From Halobacillus mangrovi (GTDB taxonomy: Bacteria > Bacillota > Bacilli > Bacillales > Halobacillaceae), in contig NZ_CP020772.1 in assembly GCF_002097535.1 (NCBI RefSeq), forward strand, positions 1,612,001 to 1,676,000: 64,000 nt of DNA. Reading direction: 5' to 3'. This document shows positions 9,224 through 19,900 of the stretch, piece after piece. The notes below the pieces were generated by a model that saw only the letters and a program-made list of their open reading frames with translations, was not told the DNA's origin and did not search any database. The translations under genes were made by a program, and so were the position numbers. The number at the start of each line of letters is the position of its first letter. Position 1 is the stretch's first letter.

Positions 9224-9868
9224 ATGCGTTTAAGAAATAAACCTTGGGCAGACGACTTTATGAGAGAGAACGATCACATCGTTGTCCAAAACCCTTTTGA
9301 ATGGAAAGGAAAGTGGAAAGAACTTTTTGATGACCCATCTAAGCCTCTTCACTTGGAGATTGGTTCTGGAAAAGGTCAATTTATTGCCGGCATGAGCAAA
9401 CAGCATGAGGAGCTCAACTTCATTGGAATTGAACGGGTGAAGAGTGTTATTGTCGGGGCCTTGAAGAAAGTGAAAAATGCCGAGACGAAAAATGCAAGGC
9501 TTGTAAACGAAGATGCCGAGGATCTTCGTGATTTATTTGCTTCGAATGAAGTTGATCATATTTACTTGAATTTTTCAGACCCTTGGCCTAAAAATAAGCA
9601 CGAAAAAAGAAGACTAACATTCCATACATTTTTAGATCAGTATAAAGATGTGCTTGTTCCGGATGGAGAGATTACTCTTAAGACGGATAACAAAGGTTTC
9701 TTTGAGTATTCGCTTGTAAGCTTCTCGCAGTACGGCATGATTTTAGAAGATGTATCTGTCGATTTACATGCGGATGAGGACCCTTTAAATGTTCCTACTG
9801 AATATGAAGAAAAGTTTTCCGAAAAAGGACAGCCGATCTATCGTTGCAAGGTCCGGTTCAACTCATGA
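9224..9868 (+). CDS. trmB: tRNA (guanine-N7-)-methyltransferase TrmB
   Basis: A 214-residue SAM-dependent enzyme that makes m7G46 in the tRNA variable loop. The SAM-binding motif EIGSGKG is at 45-51 and the family-typical catalytic stretch NFSDPWPKNKHEKRRL at 116-131. The length is normal (about 213 in B. subtilis YtmQ). ATG at 9224 follows AGGAGGAGG. It appears to be transcribed alone or with ytnP 69 bases downstream. Confidence 0.96.
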   Translation: MRLRNKPWADDFMRENDHIVVQNPFEWKGKWKELFDDPSKPLHLEIGSGKGQFIAGMSKQHEELNFIGIERVKSVIVGALKKVKNAETKNARLVNEDAEDLRDLFASNEVDHIYLNFSDPWPKNKHEKRRLTFHTFLDQYKDVLVPDGEITLKTDNKGFFEYSLVSFSQYGMILEDVSVDLHADEDPLNVPTEYEEKFSEKGQPIYRCKVRFNS

Positions 9869-9936
9869 TACCGTTTACATTAGCTCTAGTCATTATGGTA
9901 GACTAGAGCTATATTTGTATAGAAGGGAATGTTGAT

Positions 9937-10794
9937 ATGGAGTCGATGCAGATTGGCCGCGCTAAGTTAACTTGGCTGAATGGCGGAGTCACGCATATGG
10001 ATGGAGGCGCTATGTTTGGTGTCGTCCCGAAGCCGTTATGGAGTAAAAAGTATCCAGTCAATGATAAAAATCAGATTGAGCTTAGGACGGACCCGATATT
10101 AGTAGAGCTGGATGGAAAACGGTTGGTCATAGATTCTGGAATGGGAAACGATAAGCTGACAGACAAACAGAAGCGGAATTTTGGGGTGAAGGAAGAATCG
10201 AATATCGACCGGTCTTTAGATGAACTCGGTTTAACGAGAGGGGATATCGATTATGTTCTAATGACTCATCTGCACTTTGACCATGCATGTGGGCTTACGA
10301 TGTGGGATGGTGAACAACTTGTTCCAACTTTTCCGCATGCAACCATTTATACGAGCGAGACTGAATGGGATGAAATGAGGAACCCTAACATACGATCCAA
10401 GAATACTTATTGGGAACAAAATTGGAAGCCCGTTGTTGAGCATGTACATACTTACGACAAGTCTATTGAAGTACTCCCAGGATTACAGATGGTCCACACG
10501 AGCGGGCATAGTGATGGTCACTCGATCATTTTGTTTGAAGATGAGGATGAAACTTTCATTCACATGGCGGATATTATGCCTACACACGCTCACCAAAACG
10601 TATTATGGGCGTTAGCCTATGATGATTATCCGGTCACATCAGTTCATGAAAAACAGAAATGGATGGGGTTTGGATATGAAAGAAAAGCCTGGTATGTTTT
10701 TTACCATGATGCCCATTACAGAGCATTAAAGTTCAATGAGAATGGTGAAGTCATGAACAGTGTGAAAAGACAAACTTATTCATATGAGGATTAA
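9937..10794 (+). CDS. ytnP: Metallo-beta-lactamase-fold lactonase YtnP
   Basis: A 285-residue MBL-fold hydrolase with the zinc motif HLHFDH at 111-116, a third histidine in the TSGHSDGHS segment near 189-193, and an Asp in HMADIMP. In B. subtilis YtnP is a lactonase that degrades signalling lactones (quorum quenching against Streptomyces factors). The match here rests on motif layout, length and synteny. GAAGGGAATG precedes the ATG. A strong hairpin follows the stop. Confidence 0.88.
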   Translation: MESMQIGRAKLTWLNGGVTHMDGGAMFGVVPKPLWSKKYPVNDKNQIELRTDPILVELDGKRLVIDSGMGNDKLTDKQKRNFGVKEESNIDRSLDELGLTRGDIDYVLMTHLHFDHACGLTMWDGEQLVPTFPHATIYTSETEWDEMRNPNIRSKNTYWEQNWKPVVEHVHTYDKSIEVLPGLQMVHTSGHSDGHSIILFEDEDETFIHMADIMPTHAHQNVLWALAYDDYPVTSVHEKQKWMGFGYERKAWYVFYHDAHYRALKFNENGEVMNSVKRQTYSYED

Positions 10795-10799
10795 ATGAA

Positions 10800-10830
10800 C
10801 AAGAGCCTCCGCTTTAAGCGGAGGCTCTTG
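10800..10830. terminator. Shared terminator between ytnP and ytzB
   Basis: A near-perfect 15-bp palindrome (CAAGAGCCTCCGCTT with its complement) sits between two convergent genes. The T-runs on both sides are weak, but the position and stem strength support termination in both directions. Confidence 0.65.
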
Positions 10831-10838
10831 TGTAAATG

Positions 10839-11156
10839 TTAAGCAGTGGTTTCAGCTACATCAACGATCGTACCCGTTTCAGTATCAATATAAAATTCAA
10901 ATTGAGATGTTTCCCCGTCTTGATTTTTGGAAATCCCGCCACGATATACATCGTAGTTGATGCCGTTTTTATTCAGTTCTTCAGGTTTCATGTAAATCCA
11001 TGACCCGCTGATTGGGCCTTGCTTTTTAAAAGCCTCTTTAGCAATCTTTAATGCTTTTTCAGGCGTAACTCCTTGATTGTTACCTAATTGCTCTTTTACA
11101 ACATAGCCAGCAAGTGCTCCTACACCAGCAGCTATTGCGACTTTTTTCCAATTCAT
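10839..11156 (-). CDS. ytzB: YtzB-like PepSY-domain protein
   Basis: A 105-residue protein with an N-terminal hydrophobic Ala/Gly/Val segment (about residues 5-21), probably a signal anchor, and a PepSY-like domain of about 75 residues ending in FEFYIDTETGTIVDV. PepSY domains are found on protease propeptides and small envelope proteins and are thought to modulate peptidase activity. Here the target is unknown. It matches B. subtilis YtzB in size and position between ytnP and ytoP. The start ATG at 11156 is preceded by GAGGTG. Confidence 0.82.
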   Translation of the reverse strand: MNWKKVAIAAGVGALAGYVVKEQLGNNQGVTPEKALKIAKEAFKKQGPISGSWIYMKPEELNKNGINYDVYRGGISKNQDGETSQFEFYIDTETGTIVDVAETTA

Positions 11157-11244
11157 CGACCAATCACCTCACAACTTATTTCTAATCTTCAGTATACTAA
11201 AAATTCCCGTTAAAAGGAAATCAAAACATATCTCCTGCTGTTTT

Positions 11245-11260
11245 GTAGAAACGTTTTCAA
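11245..11260. promoter_or_regulatory. Candidate cre site before ytoP
   Basis: GTAGAAACGTTTTCAA matches the cre consensus apart from the first and third positions and is close to the ideal palindrome around ACGT. It lies 49 bases before the ytoP start, where it would overlap the promoter. Confidence 0.4.
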
Positions 11261-11308
11261 AGTTTCGTTAGAATAGAGGGAGACGTATAAAAAGGAGATG
11301 TACATACG

Positions 11309-12376
11309 ATGAATGTAGAAACGAGAGAGCTTTTTAAGACGTTAACGGAATTGCCGGGGGCCCCTGGTAACGAACATCTGGTAAGAAAATTCATGAGACA
11401 AGAGCTAGAAAAGTATTCAGATGAAATTGTTCAGGATCGACTTGGTGGCGTATTTGGGCTTCGCGACGGCAAAGGTCCAACGGTGATGGTAGCTGGTCAT
11501 ATGGATGAAGTAGGGTTCATGGTTACTCAAATCACCGATAACGGTATGCTCCGTTTTCAAACGTTGGGCGGATGGTGGAGCCAGGTGCTGCTTGCTCAAC
11601 GTGTCCAAGTGATAACTGAGGAAGGACCTGTTGTAGGTGTCATTGGCTCCATTCCGCCTCACAATTTAACTCCTGAACAGCGCAAGAAACCGATGGAGAT
11701 GAAAAATATGCTGATTGATATCGGCGCTGATGACCGTGAAGATGCTAAAGCAATTGGAATTAAACCAGGGCAGCCAATCGTTCCGATTTGTCCATTTACT
11801 CCAATGGCCAATGATAAAAAAATGCTGGCAAAAGCTTGGGATAACCGTTATGGTTGTGGACTTTCTATTGAACTTCTTAAAGAACTTCAAAATACGAAAC
11901 TTCCTAACCAGCTATATTCCGGTGCAACGGTCCAAGAGGAAGTTGGATTAAGAGGAGCGCAAGTGGCTGCGAACATGATTGATCCAGATATCTTTTATGC
12001 CCTGGACGCTTCACCGGCAAATGATATGAGCGGTGATAAGAAAGAGTTTGGCCAGTTAGGAAAAGGTGCTTTATTACGTATTCTTGATAAGTCAATGGTT
12101 ACTCATCGTGGCATTCGAGATTTCATTCTCGATACGGCTGAGAGTCACAATATCCCGTATCAGTACTTTATCTCCCAAGGCGGTACAGATGCAGGAAGAG
12201 TACACATTGCGAACAATGGTGTTCCATCTGCTGTGGTAGGCATTTGCTCACGTTATATCCATACTTCTTCCTCAATCATCCATGTCGATGACTATGCTGC
12301 TGCTAAAGAATTGCTTGTTCATTTAGTAAAAACAACGGATCAAAATACAGTTGATTTGATTAAAAAGAATGTATAG
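11309..12376 (+). CDS. ytoP: M42-family aminopeptidase YtoP
   Basis: A 355-residue metallo-aminopeptidase of the M42 (glutamyl aminopeptidase/PepA) family. Metal and catalytic motifs are GHMDEVGF at 63-70, WDNRYGCG near 180 (bridging Asp), [10 protein letters not shown] near 210, and the C-terminal [12 protein letters not shown]42 enzymes form dodecameric shells and trim peptides in the cytoplasm. Some members have been misannotated as endoglucanases. ATG at 11309 follows AAAAGGAG. It is the syntenic partner of B. subtilis YtoP, and a possible cre site lies just upstream. Confidence 0.92.
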   Translation: MNVETRELFKTLTELPGAPGNEHLVRKFMRQELEKYSDEIVQDRLGGVFGLRDGKGPTVMVAGHMDEVGFMVTQITDNGMLRFQTLGGWWSQVLLAQRVQVITEEGPVVGVIGSIPPHNLTPEQRKKPMEMKNMLIDIGADDREDAKAIGIKPGQPIVPICPFTPMANDKKMLAKAWDNRYGCGLSIELLKELQNTKLPNQLYSGATVQEEVGLRGAQVAANMIDPDIFYALDASPANDMSGDKKEFGQLGKGALLRILDKSMVTHRGIRDFILDTAESHNIPYQYFISQGGTDAGRVHIANNGVPSAVVGICSRYIHTSSSIIHVDDYAAAKELLVHLVKTTDQNTVDLIKKNV

Positions 12377-12471
12377 TTAACTTAAGGTCACGTGATGCTG
12401 ATTTCAGCAGGCGTGACTTTATGCTATGATGATCAAAAATAGTATGGTAAAAGAGAAAGGTGTATCCTATT

Positions 12472-12972
12472 GTGAAAATTTACGTCGGTTCGAATAACCC
12501 TGCAAAAATTGATTCAGTTAAACAGGTTTTTTCTGAAGATGAAGTGGTAGGTATGGATGTTGAATCCAAAGTTGCCGCTCAGCCATTTTCAGATGAAGAA
12601 ACGCTCGAAGGGGCGATAAATCGTGCCAGGGAATGTGCGGCTATGAATAAAGGGAATTTTGGGATCGGTCTAGAGGGTGGCGTTATGGAAATCGAGGGAG
12701 ACCTCTATTTATGTAATTGGGGCGCCCTTGTTGATCAAAAAGAGAATGTTTTTACAGCTAGCGGCGCAAGAATTCCATTACCTGATGAGATTAAAGAAGA
12801 ATTAGAAAAGGGAAAAGAACTTGGAGATGTTATGGATAATTATGCGAATAAGAATGAGGTGCGAAAGAATGAAGGTGCTATTGGCATTTTCACAAATGGG
12901 GCTGTCGAGCGTGAAGAAATGTTTATGCACGTCGTAAAGCTATTGAAAGGACAATGGGAGTTTTATCAATAA
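12472..12972 (+). CDS. DUF84 family NTPase (inosine/xanthosine triphosphatase-like)
   Basis: A 166-residue protein beginning MKIYVGSNNPAKIDSV, the hallmark N-terminus of the DUF84/YjjX family, followed by conserved EGAINRA and GIGLEGGV. Members hydrolyse non-canonical ITP/XTP to keep them out of nucleic acids. GTG at 12472 is chosen because AAAGGTG at 12456-12462 is then well spaced, while the in-frame GTG at 12460 lies inside that ribosome site. It is not present between ytoP and ytoQ in B. subtilis. Confidence 0.82.
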   Translation: MKIYVGSNNPAKIDSVKQVFSEDEVVGMDVESKVAAQPFSDEETLEGAINRARECAAMNKGNFGIGLEGGVMEIEGDLYLCNWGALVDQKENVFTASGARIPLPDEIKEELEKGKELGDVMDNYANKNEVRKNEGAIGIFTNGAVEREEMFMHVVKLLKGQWEFYQ

Positions 12973-12974
12973 AA

Positions 12975-13012
12975 AAGAGGTGTATCCAGTTTATGGGTAC
13001 ACCTCTTCTTTT
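12975..13012. terminator. Bidirectional terminator between DUF84 gene and ytoQ
   Basis: A 10-bp stem (12975-12984 with 12998-13007) has A-rich sequence before it and CTTTTTATT after it, ending both convergent genes. Confidence 0.8.
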
Positions 13013-13452
13013 TATTCATAGATGTAGCTTAGAACATCCAAAGCTTGATCAATTGTTTCTACAGTGACATTTGCCTGATTGGATAATTCTTTTAATGGAT
13101 GAACTAAAGATTCAGGTCTGACCAGAATCAGGGGCTTACGAAGCTGGATAGCTGAACTTGCATCCATTGCGGTATTCCATTGTTTGTATTGCTCCCCGAA
13201 TAGAGCAATGACTGCATCTGATTTTTGCAAAAGAACTTGAGTTCTAAAGTTATTTACACTAGACGCTGCATCATCGCGGTACACATTGTCCGGCTGTTTG
13301 CCCATAATGTCCTCTCCGATATTGTCGGATCTTTCGTGATTTTCTTGTGGTCCTACAAAATGAATAGGTAAATCTCGTTGTTTGGCATTGTTTTTCAGCT
13401 GTTCACGCCAATCATCGTGGATTTGACCAGCCAGATAGACAGTTAATTCCAT
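13012..13452 (-). CDS. ytoQ: YtoQ family protein
   Basis: A 146-residue protein with the N-terminal VYLAGQIHDDWREQ segment typical of the YtoQ family. The family resembles nucleoside 2-deoxyribosyltransferase-like Rossmann proteins (residues about 3-100), but a reaction has not been assigned. Conserved elements seen are FVGPQENHERSDNIGEDI and the KSDAVIALFGEQYKQWN stretch. GGAGGTAG precedes the ATG at 13452. Confidence 0.85.
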   Translation of the reverse strand: MELTVYLAGQIHDDWREQLKNNAKQRDLPIHFVGPQENHERSDNIGEDIMGKQPDNVYRDDAASSVNNFRTQVLLQKSDAVIALFGEQYKQWNTAMDASSAIQLRKPLILVRPESLVHPLKELSNQANVTVETIDQALDVLSYIYE

Positions 13453-13570
13453 TCAACTACCTCCTCAAGATAGACTCTATAGTAAGTATGAAACAGTAGA
13501 GCTTTAGTGTCCAGTAAGGAAACTTCTTACAGAAAACCTTTCATTTTTAAGGATGTAGAGGAGGTTTTAA

Positions 13571-13642
13571 ATGATTTATGGTTGGAAAACCATTCTGACC
13601 TGTATCTTTTCATTCTGCTTTATCACTTCCCCCTATGGATAA
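13571..13642 (+). CDS. Possible 23-aa hydrophobic peptide
   Basis: A reading frame of 23 codons follows a very strong GAGGAGG site (13558-13564) at good spacing. The peptide MIYGWKTILTCIFSFCFITSPYG would be almost entirely membrane-embedded. Support is limited to the ribosome site and composition. A chance frame is quite possible. Confidence 0.25.
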   Translation: MIYGWKTILTCIFSFCFITSPYG

Positions 13643-13845
13643 CTGAGTTGATTCAAAACTGAGTAGAACAAGTAAAACTACTTACAATAAATTTTAAGGC
13701 GATACTCACCGGACTTCTGACAGGTTCCATTAACACCCTCTGAGGAATGGTGAGTGAATGATAATTGAAATACACAATAGAGAACGTTGTGTCTGATGGA
13801 TATGATTTCTTAATGAACCAATGAGCAAATTTCACCTTTGGTGTA

Positions 13846-13872
13846 TTTACACATGTTAAATTAAAGTATAAT
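13846..13872 (+). promoter_or_regulatory. Possible promoter of the PTS IIC gene
   Basis: TTTACA (13846-13851) and a perfect TATAAT (13867-13872) are separated by 15 bases, shorter than the optimum. The -10 lies 28 bases before the start codon. Confidence 0.4.
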
Positions 13873-13899
13873 ATTAATTTCGGATAAAGGGGGACAATG

Positions 13900-14928
13900 A
13901 TGAAGCAATTTTTAGAGCGAAAAGGAGTTCGCATCTCTGTTCATACTTATTTGATTACGGCCCTAAGCTACATGGCTCTAGGCTTGTTTTCATCTTTAAT
14001 TATTGGTTTGATTATGAAGACGATCGGAGAGCAAACAAGTTTAGGTGTTGTTTCTCAATCATTAATTGAAATGGGCACGTTTGCGATGGATACGAAAATT
14101 TGGGGAGGGGCCATTGGAGCTGCTATCGCTTTTGGTTTGAAAGCGCCGCCCCTTGTTATATTCGCATCCCTGTTCAGTGGTGCTTTAGGAGCTGAAATGG
14201 GTGGGCCTGCTGGAAGCTATATAGCAGCTTTAGCAGCTACAGAATTCGGGAAAATTGTAAGTAAACAGACGAAAATAGATATCATTCTTACCCCATTTGC
14301 GACAATTACAATTGGATTTCTCGTGGGTTCTTTAATTGGACCGCCAATTGGAAGCTTCATGACTGCGTTCGGAGAAGTGATTAATTGGGCTACTCTCCAA
14401 CAGCCCTTTATTATGGGGATTCTTGTTGCTGTATTAATGGGACTCGCGTTGACTGCTCCCATTTCAAGTCTAGCCATTGCACTTATGCTTTCTCTCGAGG
14501 GAGTGGCAGCTGGAGCAGCTACTGTTGGCTGTGCAGCTCAAATGATAGGTTTTGCAACAATCAGTTACAAAGATAACGGTTTTGGCGGATTCATCGCTCA
14601 AGGAATAGGGACATCTATGCTTCAAATCGGAAATGTTGTCAAGAAGCCTCTAATTATTGCGCCTCCTACTATAGCGGGAGCAGTCCTGGCACCTATCGCT
14701 ACGGTTTGGTTTACTTTAGAAAATAACGCGGCTGGTGCAGGAATGGGAACGAGCGGTCTAGTTGGACAGATCATGACTTTTGAAGCTATGGGATTCTCCT
14801 GGGAAATCGTTGGAATCATCTTTATTCTTCATTTCTTGGCGCCTGCTTTTATAAGCGGTGTGATCGCTATGTGGTTTAGAAGAAAGGGCTGGATACAGCC
14901 AGGAGACATGAGAATTGATTATGAGTAA
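13900..14928 (+). CDS. Stand-alone PTS transporter subunit IIC (PTS_EIIC_2 type)
   Basis: A 342-residue very hydrophobic protein with about eight to ten membrane segments and many Gly/Ala helices, of the PF13303-type IIC family. No IIA or IIB domain is fused or encoded next to it, so its role as a sugar permease is uncertain. Such orphan IIC proteins are common in Bacillaceae. The start is either ATG at 13897 or ATG at 13900. The second is better spaced from AAGGGGG at 13887-13893. It is an insertion between ytoQ and ytpP relative to B. subtilis. Confidence 0.8.
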   Translation: MKQFLERKGVRISVHTYLITALSYMALGLFSSLIIGLIMKTIGEQTSLGVVSQSLIEMGTFAMDTKIWGGAIGAAIAFGLKAPPLVIFASLFSGALGAEMGGPAGSYIAALAATEFGKIVSKQTKIDIILTPFATITIGFLVGSLIGPPIGSFMTAFGEVINWATLQQPFIMGILVAVLMGLALTAPISSLAIALMLSLEGVAAGAATVGCAAQMIGFATISYKDNGFGGFIAQGIGTSMLQIGNVVKKPLIIAPPTIAGAVLAPIATVWFTLENNAAGAGMGTSGLVGQIMTFEAMGFSWEIVGIIFILHFLAPAFISGVIAMWFRRKGWIQPGDMRIDYE

Positions 14929-14961
14929 ACCTATGCTAGAATAATTGTGGAGGTGGATAAC

Positions 14962-15279
14962 GTGATTACACTTGAATCCGATCAACATCTGAAAGAATTA
15001 ATTGAATCTCAACCTGTTATTCTGCTCTTCTCCGCTGATTGGTGTCCAGATTGCAAAGTCATTGAACCATTCATTCCTGAACTAGAGGATCAGTTCAACG
15101 ATTGGTCTTTCGTTTATGTAGATAGAGATCAATTCATACATGTCTGTGCAGAGAATGACGTCTTCGGCATACCAAGTTTCGTTGCTTTTAGAGATGGAGA
15201 AGAAGTAGGAAGATTTGTAAGCAAAAACAGAAAAACTAAAGAAGAGATTGAAGAATTCTTACGTAAAGTAAGTAAATAA
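14962..15279 (+). CDS. ytpP: Thioredoxin-like protein YtpP
   Basis: A 105-residue single thioredoxin fold. The redox centre reads SADWCPDCKV, so the active motif is CPDC rather than the usual CGPC. The cis-proline region FGIPSFVAF follows near residue 74. This acidic CPDC variant is that of the YtpP family, a likely cytoplasmic disulfide reductase or bacillithiol-linked redoxin. GTG at 14962 is preferred over the GTG at 14947, because GGAGGTGG (14949-14956) lies between them at the right distance. Confidence 0.88.
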   Translation: MITLESDQHLKELIESQPVILLFSADWCPDCKVIEPFIPELEDQFNDWSFVYVDRDQFIHVCAENDVFGIPSFVAFRDGEEVGRFVSKNRKTKEEIEEFLRKVSK

Positions 15280-15314
15280 CAAGCTGTGCTAAAGCACAGC
15301 TTGTTTACTTTTTT
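15278..15314 (+). terminator. Terminator after ytpP
   Basis: A 13-bp stem (15278-15290 with 15293-15305) is followed by a T-rich tract to 15314. Confidence 0.85.
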
Positions 15315-15410
15315 CAGGAGCTAATGATGTGTATAATAGGATGAGGTACCAAATTTACGATAACTAGACCGGAGATCCATTTCTTCCATCATCGAAGGAG
15401 GAAAAATAGT

Positions 15411-16229
15411 ATGAAGATGACGAGTATAAAGATGAAGAAGAAATTAGAAGAACGATTGCAAAGCAATGAATGGAAAACCACCTTTAATCGAGACAAAGAT
15501 ACATTTCGTATTGAGTGGCGTGAGTCAGGGGATGGTATCACCATAACTCTGCCAAACGTGATTTCTAAATATGAAGCACGAGGAGAAGAAGCGCTAGACG
15601 AATTGGAAGATCATGTTCAGGAAGCTTTGAGGGTCATGAATGAAACCCATCACCTCTCCGGAAAAGAAGAAAAGATTTTCCCAGTAATCCGTGCAGCCTC
15701 TTTCCCTACAGAAACAGAGCAAGGGAAGAAATTAGTGTATGCGGATCATACAGCGGAGACAAGGATCTATTATGCCCTCGATCTTGGAAAATCCTATCAA
15801 CTGATTGATGAATCCATGCTCGAAAAGGAAAACTGGACGAAAGAACGAATGAAGGAAGTAGCAAGTTTCAACGTTCGTTCCCTGCCAGTGAAAATGAAAA
15901 AAGATACGGTATACGGCAACGATTTTTATTTCCATTCTACTCAAGATGGATATGATGCGAGCCGAATCTTGAACGAAGTACTGCTTGAAGAATTAAAGGC
16001 AGAATGCAAAGGTGAATTGGCTATCAGTATCCCTCACCAGGATGTCATCATATTTGCTGATGTCCAAAATCCCGAAGGGTACGACATCATTGCTCAAATG
16101 GCTATGAAGTTCTTTGCTGAGGGGACGGTTCCAATCACCTCTCTTTCTTTCTTATACGAAAACAAAGAGCTTGAACCTATTTTCATCCTTGCTCAGAAAA
16201 AACCCAAACAGAATCGAAAGGAAGATTAG
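15411..16229 (+). CDS. ytpQ: DUF1444 family protein YtpQ
   Basis: A 272-residue soluble, charged protein that matches the DUF1444/YtpQ family in length, N-terminal pattern (KKKLEERL, then [19 protein letters not shown]) and place before ytpR. Its function is unknown. ATG at 15411 follows GGAGGAAAA. It ends four bases before the ytpR start, suggesting one operon. Confidence 0.88.
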   Translation: MKMTSIKMKKKLEERLQSNEWKTTFNRDKDTFRIEWRESGDGITITLPNVISKYEARGEEALDELEDHVQEALRVMNETHHLSGKEEKIFPVIRAASFPTETEQGKKLVYADHTAETRIYYALDLGKSYQLIDESMLEKENWTKERMKEVASFNVRSLPVKMKKDTVYGNDFYFHSTQDGYDASRILNEVLLEELKAECKGELAISIPHQDVIIFADVQNPEGYDIIAQMAMKFFAEGTVPITSLSFLYENKELEPIFILAQKKPKQNRKED

Positions 16230-16233
16230 CTTT

Positions 16234-16839
16234 ATGGATGTGTTTTATAATTTAAAAGGTATCGGTGATGTATTGATCATCCCTGTTAAGGAAGGCGACC
16301 GCAATACGATCAAACATGAACAGTATGGAGACGTTGTAAAGATTACTGATCGAACAGATGGCACTCTGTTAGGTTACAATATTTTCAATGCTTCGACCTA
16401 TTTCAATATTCCTAGTCAAGGGAAAATGAGACTGACCGAAGAAATGCTGGCACCGATCAAAGATCTATTTTCTAAAAATCAGCTTAACGACGTGCTCGAT
16501 TTTGATTTAAGTCCAAAATTTGTAGTGGGATATGTAAAAGAGAAGAATCCACATGAGAACGCAGATAAGTTAAATGTTTGTAAAGTGGACGTTGGAGAAG
16601 AAACACTTCAAATTGTTTGTGGAGCACCGAATGTCGATGAAGGCCAACACGTGGTGGTTGCGAAAGTGGGCGCTACAATGCCAAGTGGAATGAAGATTAA
16701 AGATGCAAAGCTTCGTGGGGTCCCATCCAGCGGAATGATATGCTCAGCCAAGGAGCTTGGTTTACCGGATGCTCCGAAGGAAAAAGGAATTTTAGTCCTA
16801 GAAGACGGTTATCAAGCCGGCGAGCAGTTTGAATTTTAA
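16234..16839 (+). CDS. ytpR: tRNA-binding-domain protein YtpR
   Basis: A 201-residue protein. The N-terminal about 90 residues form the small YtpR-specific domain. The C-terminal about 105 residues are an EMAP/Trbp111-type tRNA-binding OB domain, with [29 protein letters not shown] and the [10 protein letters not shown] motif, as in the beta subunit of PheRS. It probably binds tRNA as a dimer. The start is ATG at 16234. A longer in-frame extension upstream lies inside ytpQ and lacks a ribosome site. Confidence 0.9.
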   Translation: MDVFYNLKGIGDVLIIPVKEGDRNTIKHEQYGDVVKITDRTDGTLLGYNIFNASTYFNIPSQGKMRLTEEMLAPIKDLFSKNQLNDVLDFDLSPKFVVGYVKEKNPHENADKLNVCKVDVGEETLQIVCGAPNVDEGQHVVVAKVGATMPSGMKIKDAKLRGVPSSGMICSAKELGLPDAPKEKGILVLEDGYQAGEQFEF

Positions 16840-16843
16840 TTTT

Positions 16844-16881
16844 AAAAAAGCAGAGTAGCTTAGCTACTTTGCTTTTTTTTT
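16844..16881 (+). terminator. Terminator after ytpR
   Basis: A hairpin around 16846-16873 (GCAGAGTAGC with GCTACTTTGC) is followed by nine T. Confidence 0.85.
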
Positions 16882-16989
16882 GATAAATTAGTCATTTTTA
16901 AAGCGATTGTAAACCAATAATCGTAAGAAAACTGTTAAAATAAAAGGTACCACAAGGAATGATTTACATAAGAAAAGAGAGTGAGAAAA

Positions 16990-19900
16990 ATGTGGAATGA
17001 TTTTAAAAATAAACTGAAAAAATGGTTTGATGAAACTGATAAGAATGATACCCCTCAACCTGAAAAACAACGTGAGTATGAACGTAGTGAAATGAATGCT
17101 AAAACTAGAATGACATATCGATATCCCAAACAAGGAGAATTTCGTTTTCCGGTAATTCCGGACCAATCGTCGAATGACCATCGCAGCTCTCAGGAATCAA
17201 AGCCTGAGAAGAGAGAAAGAAGAAGAAATGGACAAGAAAAACCTCATCATGAAAAGTATGAGGAGAAGAAAGAAAGGACAAAAGATGATAGAAGGAGTAC
17301 CAAGAATAGGAAGGAGCAGAAGTCTGAACTTCCTGAAACATCATCCATTCCTTTTACTCCAACAGATGTTCCTTCGCCAATCTATGGATATCACAGCCGA
17401 CAATTGACTGTTGGTCTGGAAAAATTAGAAAATACGGTTGTACCCAATAAAGAACAAGAAACAAGAGCCCTGGATGATGCTGAATGGCAAGAACTTAGGA
17501 AACGCCTGCGGAGCAGGGTTACGGAAGATAAAGAACGTACCAGTCGAAATGCCCTTCAGAGACAGTTTGAGAGAAACGGGAAGAAAGAACAATCAAGAGA
17601 AGACGATCCACATACTCGCTCTGCTGAATGGGCAAGAGAAGAAGCTGCTACGCTAGAAACGCAGCGTTCTCTGAAAGAGGATCACTTATCTAAGGTGAAA
17701 GAAAGAGAAAGCCCTTACGGAAAAGATGAGACGGAGTTTCGTACAGAAAACGAACAACCGATAACAGATTGGAATGACGATACCGGTACAGGAAAGGACG
17801 ACGCTGATTTTCCGGACGTTCTAAAAGAAGAGTCATCGTCGATTGTTAGAGAAGATAACAAAAAGAATTTATTAACCATGGAAGAAGATGATGATGAGGA
17901 TACTGACATCAATGAAAGCCTGAGCAAGAATGAGCAGCCAGTTGCAGATAATAATTTAAACGATGATGAAAAAGATCAGCTGACTGAAGAATATGCAAAT
18001 GAAGGGGAAACCCAACAGTCAGCAGAAGCTGAAGAAAATAATATTGAAAAACAAGAACAAATGGAAGAATCTCTGACTGAAAATGAGTCACTGGCTTACA
18101 AAAATGGCTCAAATGCTAATGAAACAGAATTCTCTATTCAGAACCCAGTCGAGGAAAGAGAAAGCAAAACGTTCTCTGAAGAGACAGAACAGCCAGAAGA
18201 AAGTGATAACGAAGAGATTGAAGATACAATTAAATCAAACGATGAAAACCAGAACGAGCATGTGGACCATAGCCTTGGTTTCATTGATTCGGAGTCATCT
18301 ATTGAAAGAGAAATAGAAGTGAATGACGAAGTGCCAATTGTAGAAGAAAAGGCGTTGGAAAAGGATAGTGAAGATCAAAGCACTATGGAAACGGTCCAAG
18401 ACAAGGAAATAAAAGAGGAGACATCTGCTCGAAGTTCTAATGATGTGGCTTCTAACCATTCACAATCTCTCATACAGACAGACGAGCAAAAGAGTGTAAA
18501 CGAAAGTTCACCGAACCAAAGTGAAAAGCCTGCAGAAGAAAAAGAAGGTGAAAAAGGGCAAACTCCACTCAGGAAGAAGAAGAGATCACAAAAAAGAACC
18601 GTACCCTTTAATGTAATCATGACCCCAAGGGACAAGCGTTCTCGAGATAAAAAGCCTATCCCTAAGCAACAAGAACCGAAAAAAGAGAATGTAGAAGCAC
18701 AAAAGACCCAAGAAGAGGTGGCATCAGAAAGTCAGGCGGTGAAAGAAAGTTACCAAACTCCTCTTCATTTACTAGAGGACCCTTTTAGGGCTTCAGATGG
18801 CGACGACCAATGGATTAAAGATCAGATGGAATTACTAGAAACGACCTTAAGACATTTTCACGTTCGTGCTAAAGTTGTCAATGCAATGAAAGGGCCGACA
18901 GTAACAAGGTTTGAAGTTCAGCCTGAGCCTGGAGTGAAGGTCAGTAAAATAACGAATCTTGCAGATGATATTAAGCTTAGCATGGCAGCAAGAGATATCC
19001 GTATTGAAGCTCCAATTCCAGGTAAACAAGCTGTAGGAATTGAAGTTCCGAACCAACAGCCGCAAATGGTTGGTCTCCAGGAAATTTTCGAATCAGAACC
19101 TTTCCAAGGAGACAACTCTCCGTTATCTGTAGGGCTAGGCTTGGATATTGGAGGAGATTCTGTCGTAACGAATTTGAAAAAGATGCCTCACGGATTAATT
19201 GCGGGTGCGACGGGATCTGGTAAAAGTGTTTGTATCAATACAATTTTGATCAGTCTTTTATATAAAGCTCACCATGAAGACGTGAAATTCCTGTTGATTG
19301 ATCCAAAAATGGTAGAATTAGCACCTTATAATGATCTACCTCATCTCGTGTCTCCAGTAATTACGGATGTTAAGGCAGCAACGACTGCGTTGAAATGGGC
19401 GGTCAAGGAAATGGAAGAGCGCTATGAAAAATTCGTCAAGGAAGGCGTAAGGGATGTAGAGCGTTACAATGACAAGATGATTAAGAGTGGACGACGTGAA
19501 GAAAAAATGCCATATATGGTTATCGTCATTGATGAGCTGGCAGATTTAATGATGGTTTCCCCTCAAGATGTTGAGGATTCCATCTGTCGAATTGCTCAAA
19601 AAGCAAGAGCATGCGGCATGCACCTGCTACTTGCTACACAAAGACCTTCAGTTGACGTTATTACAGGCCTGATAAAAGCTAATATTCCAACTAGAATTGC
19701 GTTTAGCGTATCTTCACAGGTCGATTCTCGTACCATTATTGATTCTGGAGGTGCGGAAAAGCTTCTCGGCAAAGGAGATATGCTGTTTGTAGAGAACGGC
19801 TCAGGTCAGCCTCGTCGAATTCAAGGAGCATTTGTATCAGATGATGAAATTGAACGGGTTACACGCCATGTGAAGAAAATTGCTCCGCCTAACTATTTGT

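Larger units (their letters stand above)
13453..13896. other. 444-base gap between ytoQ and the PTS IIC gene
   Basis: This AT-rich divergent spacer holds the ytoQ upstream region, one possible 23-codon reading frame (13571-13642, listed separately) and a possible promoter for the IIC gene near 13846-13872. I see no RNA gene or repeat in the rest. A 93-codon minus-strand frame crossing it has no ribosome site or recognisable domain. Confidence 0.6.

Noticed and set aside
13653..13934. 93-codon minus-strand frame before the PTS IIC gene
   Set aside because: No ribosome site or domain and it overlaps the real start and promoter region of the IIC gene.
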